A stretch of 64,000 nucleotides of DNA, taken from contig NZ_RPEN01000157.1 in assembly GCF_003991405.1 (NCBI RefSeq), positions 1 to 64,000 of the forward strand, in the 5' to 3' direction. The notes below the pieces were generated by a model. The model saw only the letters and a program-made list of their open reading frames with translations. It searched no databases and was not told the DNA's origin. Made by a program: the position numbers and the translations under genes. Source of the stretch: Pseudorhodobacter sp. E13 (lineage in GTDB: Bacteria > Pseudomonadota > Alphaproteobacteria > Rhodobacterales > Rhodobacteraceae). Below, one piece after another: positions 61,286 to 64,000 of the stretch (within the stretch, counting starts at the first letter, position 1; every line of letters begins with the position of its first letter).

Positions 61286-64000
61286 GACGCGACGCAGCCT
61301 CGGAACGGCAGGTGCAATCGGCAAACCCGCGCGCCTCGACATGGTTGTCGGCGAACGCGGGCTCCGGCAAGACGCGGGTGTTGACGGACCGGGTGGCGCG
61401 GATGCTGCTGTCGGGCGTCGATCCGGGGCGGATTTTGTGCCTGACCTATACAAAGGCAGCGGCGTCCGAGATGCAGAACCGCTTGTTCAAACGCCTGGGC
61501 GAATGGGCGATGAAAGAGGATGCCGCCTTGCGGCAGGCCCTGGGCGAATTGGGCGTTGACGATGCGGTTGATGCGGCCCGTCTGGCGCGGGCGCGGCAGT
61601 TGTTTGCCCGCGCGATTGAAACGCCGGGCGGATTGCGGATTCAAACCATCCACTCGTTTTGTGCGTCCTTGTTGCGGCGCTTTCCACTGGAGGCGAAGGT
61701 TTCACCGCAGTTCACCGAAATGGACGACCGGGCCAGCGCCTTGCTGCGCGAAGAGATTGTCGATGAGCTGGCAGACAGCATCGCGCCGGAGGTGATCGGC
61801 GCTTTGGCAGGGGCCTATACCGGCGAGGATTTCGATGCCTTTTCGGATGAGGTGGCCGGGCGGCGCGGCGATTTCGGAACGTTCCTGAGCGAGGCAGAGT
61901 GTTTTGCCTTGTTCGACGTGCCAGAGGGCCAGACCGAGGACGCGATTTTGGCGCAGGTGTTTCTGGGCGGCGAGTCGGAATGGCTGGCGGAGGCGACCGC
62001 GATCATCGCCACCGGCACCACCAATGATGTGAAAGCGGCGGAGAAGCTGCGCGCGCTGGATTTTGGGCGCATGGATATGGCGCTTTTGTCCGGGCTTGAA
62101 GGGATTTTGCTGACAGGTCCGGGCGCGAAAGAGCCATTTACCGCCAAGTTAGGCTCTTTCCCAACCAAGGGCACGCAGACAAAGCTGGGGGATTTGCTGA
62201 ACCGGCTGGAAGATCTGATGCGCCGGGTTGAGGCAGCGCGGGCGGCGCGGCTTGCGCTGTCCGCCGCGCGGCGCACCGCTGTTTTGCACCGCTTTGCCGC
62301 TGTGTTTTTGCCGATTTACAAGGCCCGCAAGGATGCGCGGGGCTGGCTGGATTTTGATGATCTGATCACCGCGGCCAAGGGGTTGCTGACCGATCCAGCG
62401 GTGGCGCAATGGGTCTTGTTCCGGCTGGATGGCGGGATTGACCATATCCTTGTTGACGAGGCGCAAGATACCAGCCCCGACCAGTGGCGGGTGATCGAAT
62501 TGCTGGCGGATGAGTTTACCTCGGGCCGCAGCGCACGTGAGGAACCGCGCACGATTTTCGTGGTGGGGGATAAGAAACAGTCGATCTATTCCTTTCAGGG
62601 TGCCGATGTCGCGGCTTTTGATGAAAAGCGCGATCTGTTCCGCGCCAAGCTGGAACAGGTGCAAACCCCGCTGCAAGAGTTGCAGTTGGAGCATTCCTTC
62701 CGCTCCTCTCATACGGTTTTGCGGCTAGTTGACCTGACCTTTGATGAACGCCGCCAAAAGGGGTTGGGCGGCGAGGTCAAGCACATCGCCTTTTCGCCGG
62801 ATATGCCGGGGCGGGTGGAGGTGTGGCCGGTGATCGAGCGGCAGACGAACCCGAAGCCAGAGAATTGGTATGACCCGGTTGACCTGATTTCCGAGGAGCA
62901 TCACGCGGCGAAGCTGGGCCGCAAAGTGGCCGAGACGATCAAGGCGCTGATTGACCGGGGCACACAAATCCCGATCAAGGGCGGGGCGGAAAGCCGGGCC
63001 GTGCATGCCGGGGATTTTCTGATCCTTGTGCGCAGGCGATCCGAGATTTTCAGCGAGATCATTCAGGCCTGCAAGACTGCGGGCTTGCCGATTGCGGGGG
63101 CGGATCGGCTGAAACTGGGCGCGGAACTTGCGGTGCGCGATCTGGCGGCGCTGTTGGCCTTCCTTGCCACGCCCGAGGATGATCTGTCGCTGGCCGCCTG
63201 CTTGCGCAGCCCGTTGTTTGGCTGGACGGAACAGCAGCTTTACGCACTGGCGCAGCCGCGCAAAGGCTATTTGTGGCGGGCGCTAGAAAACGATGCGGCA
63301 CATGTCGAAACAGTCTCTATCTTGCAGGATTTGCGGGATCAGGCGGATTTCATGCGCCCCTATGATCTGATCGAACGCATGCTGACCCGGCATGATGGCC
63401 GCCGCAAATTGTTGGCGCGTTTGGGGGCCGAGGCCGAGGATGGGATTGACGAACTGCTGTCGCAGGCGCTGGCCTATGAACGCAATGATGTGCCCAGCCT
63501 GACCGGGTTTCTGGGCTGGTTAGAGACGGATGACGTTGAGGTAAAGCGCCAGATGGACAGCGCGGGCGACCGTATCCGCGTGATGACAGTGCATGGCGCA
63601 AAGGGCTTGGAAGCCCCGATCGTGATCTTGCCCGATACCGCGCAATACAACGCCCGCGAACGAAATGAGCTGTTCGTGCTGCCGCAGGGCGCGGTGTGGA
63701 AAGTCAGCAAATCAGACAGCCCGGAGCTGATTGCCCAAGCCCGCGCCGCCAAGAAAGCGCGCGACGAGGCAGAGGCGATGCGCCTGCTGTATGTGGCGAT
63801 GACCCGCGCGCAAAGCTGGCTGATCGTGGCAGCAGCGGGGGAGATTGGCGCAGATCGCAGCGACGAAGATGCGCCCGGCGTGGTCTGGTATCGGCTGATC
63901 CAAGAGGCGATGACGGCGGCAGGCGCGGTGGCGGGGCCCGATGGCAGCCTTGTGCTGGCCGAGGGTGATTGGCCGCCCGATCTGGGGGTGCAACCGCGCA
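61282..64000 (+). CDS. addA: AddA helicase-nuclease subunit (5' part, runs off the window)
   Basis: The first 906 codons are in the window and the frame is open to the edge. A UvrD/RecB-type superfamily 1 helicase is evident: Walker A LSANAGSGKTRVLTDRVA (about 22-39), IQTIHSFCASLLRRFP, Walker B HILVDEAQDTSPDQWRV, VVGDKKQSIYSFQGAD, LEHSFRSS, MTVHGAKGLEAPIVILPD and LLYVAMTRAQSWLIV. The C-terminal nuclease domain lies beyond the window. The ATG overlaps the addB stop (ATGA). AddA is the 3'-5' helicase of the AddAB complex. Confidence 0.95.
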   Translation, partial: MRRDAASERQVQSANPRASTWLSANAGSGKTRVLTDRVARMLLSGVDPGRILCLTYTKAAASEMQNRLFKRLGEWAMKEDAALRQALGELGVDDAVDAARLARARQLFARAIETPGGLRIQTIHSFCASLLRRFPLEAKVSPQFTEMDDRASALLREEIVDELADSIAPEVIGALAGAYTGEDFDAFSDEVAGRRGDFGTFLSEAECFALFDVPEGQTEDAILAQVFLGGESEWLAEATAIIATGTTNDVKAAEKLRALDFGRMDMALLSGLEGILLTGPGAKEPFTAKLGSFPTKGTQTKLGDLLNRLEDLMRRVEAARAARLALSAARRTAVLHRFAAVFLPIYKARKDARGWLDFDDLITAAKGLLTDPAVAQWVLFRLDGGIDHILVDEAQDTSPDQWRVIELLADEFTSGRSAREEPRTIFVVGDKKQSIYSFQGADVAAFDEKRDLFRAKLEQVQTPLQELQLEHSFRSSHTVLRLVDLTFDERRQKGLGGEVKHIAFSPDMPGRVEVWPVIERQTNPKPENWYDPVDLISEEHHAAKLGRKVAETIKALIDRGTQIPIKGGAESRAVHAGDFLILVRRRSEIFSEIIQACKTAGLPIAGADRLKLGAELAVRDLAALLAFLATPEDDLSLAACLRSPLFGWTEQQLYALAQPRKGYLWRALENDAAHVETVSILQDLRDQADFMRPYDLIERMLTRHDGRRKLLARLGAEAEDGIDELLSQALAYERNDVPSLTGFLGWLETDDVEVKRQMDSAGDRIRVMTVHGAKGLEAPIVILPDTAQYNARERNELFVLPQGAVWKVSKSDSPELIAQARAAKKARDEAEAMRLLYVAMTRAQSWLIVAAAGEIGADRSDEDAPGVVWYRLIQEAMTAAGAVAGPDGSLVLAEGDWPPDLGVQPR

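Overview
The window looks like a chromosomal segment of a high-GC alphaproteobacterium of the Rhodobacteraceae (Rhodobacter/Roseobacter type). Evidence for this: the regB / senC-regA / hvrA / ahcY neighbourhood is the arrangement known from Rhodobacter; the hemD-mic60-hemY block sits divergent to tsaD-gpsA; addB and addA overlap; and a nosCRZDFYLX cluster has the Paracoccus-like order. The genus cannot be fixed from the sequence alone.

Layout. 1-673: an AT-richer left edge with the tail of one CDS and an unrecognised gene. 690-4866: a ParB-like protein, an SPFH/NfeD membrane pair, small membrane proteins, a family-typical GC-rich intergenic repeat and an SDR protein. 4938-13176: housekeeping and stress genes (methyltransferase, AMP nucleosidase, HU, EamA transporter, CcdA plus thioredoxin, GST and a divergent WYL regulator, HspQ, AEC transporter, lytic transglycosylase-like lipoprotein). 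13315-13616: a tRNA-Arg(CCU) gene interrupted in its anticodon loop by a 225-nt group I intron without an ORF. 13674-22812: a complete nitrous oxide reductase operon, nosCRZDFYLX, on the minus strand, with an FNR/NNR-type box upstream of nosC. 23026-24381: a MATE transporter.

24412-33659 is an alginate-oligosaccharide utilisation locus. A GntR/FCD regulator (minus) faces two near-identical palindromic operators. Beyond them lies an operon encoding an AlgS-AlgM1-AlgM2-AlgQ-like ABC importer, a PL15 exo-oligoalginate lyase close to Agrobacterium Atu3025, an SDR that probably reduces the unsaturated-uronate product DEH, and a KdgF-like cupin that would open the unsaturated sugar to DEH. Together they would import short alginate oligomers, cleave them to monomers and feed the central uronate pathway.

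33778-40206: a pqiA (split in two)-pqiB-pqiC lipid-transport operon and a large RTX calcium-binding protein. 40520-47650: tRNA-Thr(CGU), hemY, mic60 and hemD on the minus strand, then tsaD, gpsA, a YciI protein, an EVE protein and a DUF1761 protein on the plus strand. 47816-54399: a DUF2853 protein, a methyltransferase, ahcY, an HD hydrolase and the redox-regulatory locus hvrA-regA-senC / regB. 54539-64000: a PAS protein, tsaE, amgK and murU (cell-wall sugar recycling), addB and the first 906 codons of addA, which runs off the right edge.

The strongest unusual signals are the tRNA group I intron, the alginate locus with its twin operators, and the very short or absent leader predicted for nosC. 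All family names come from reading the translated sequence against remembered family features; no database search was run.
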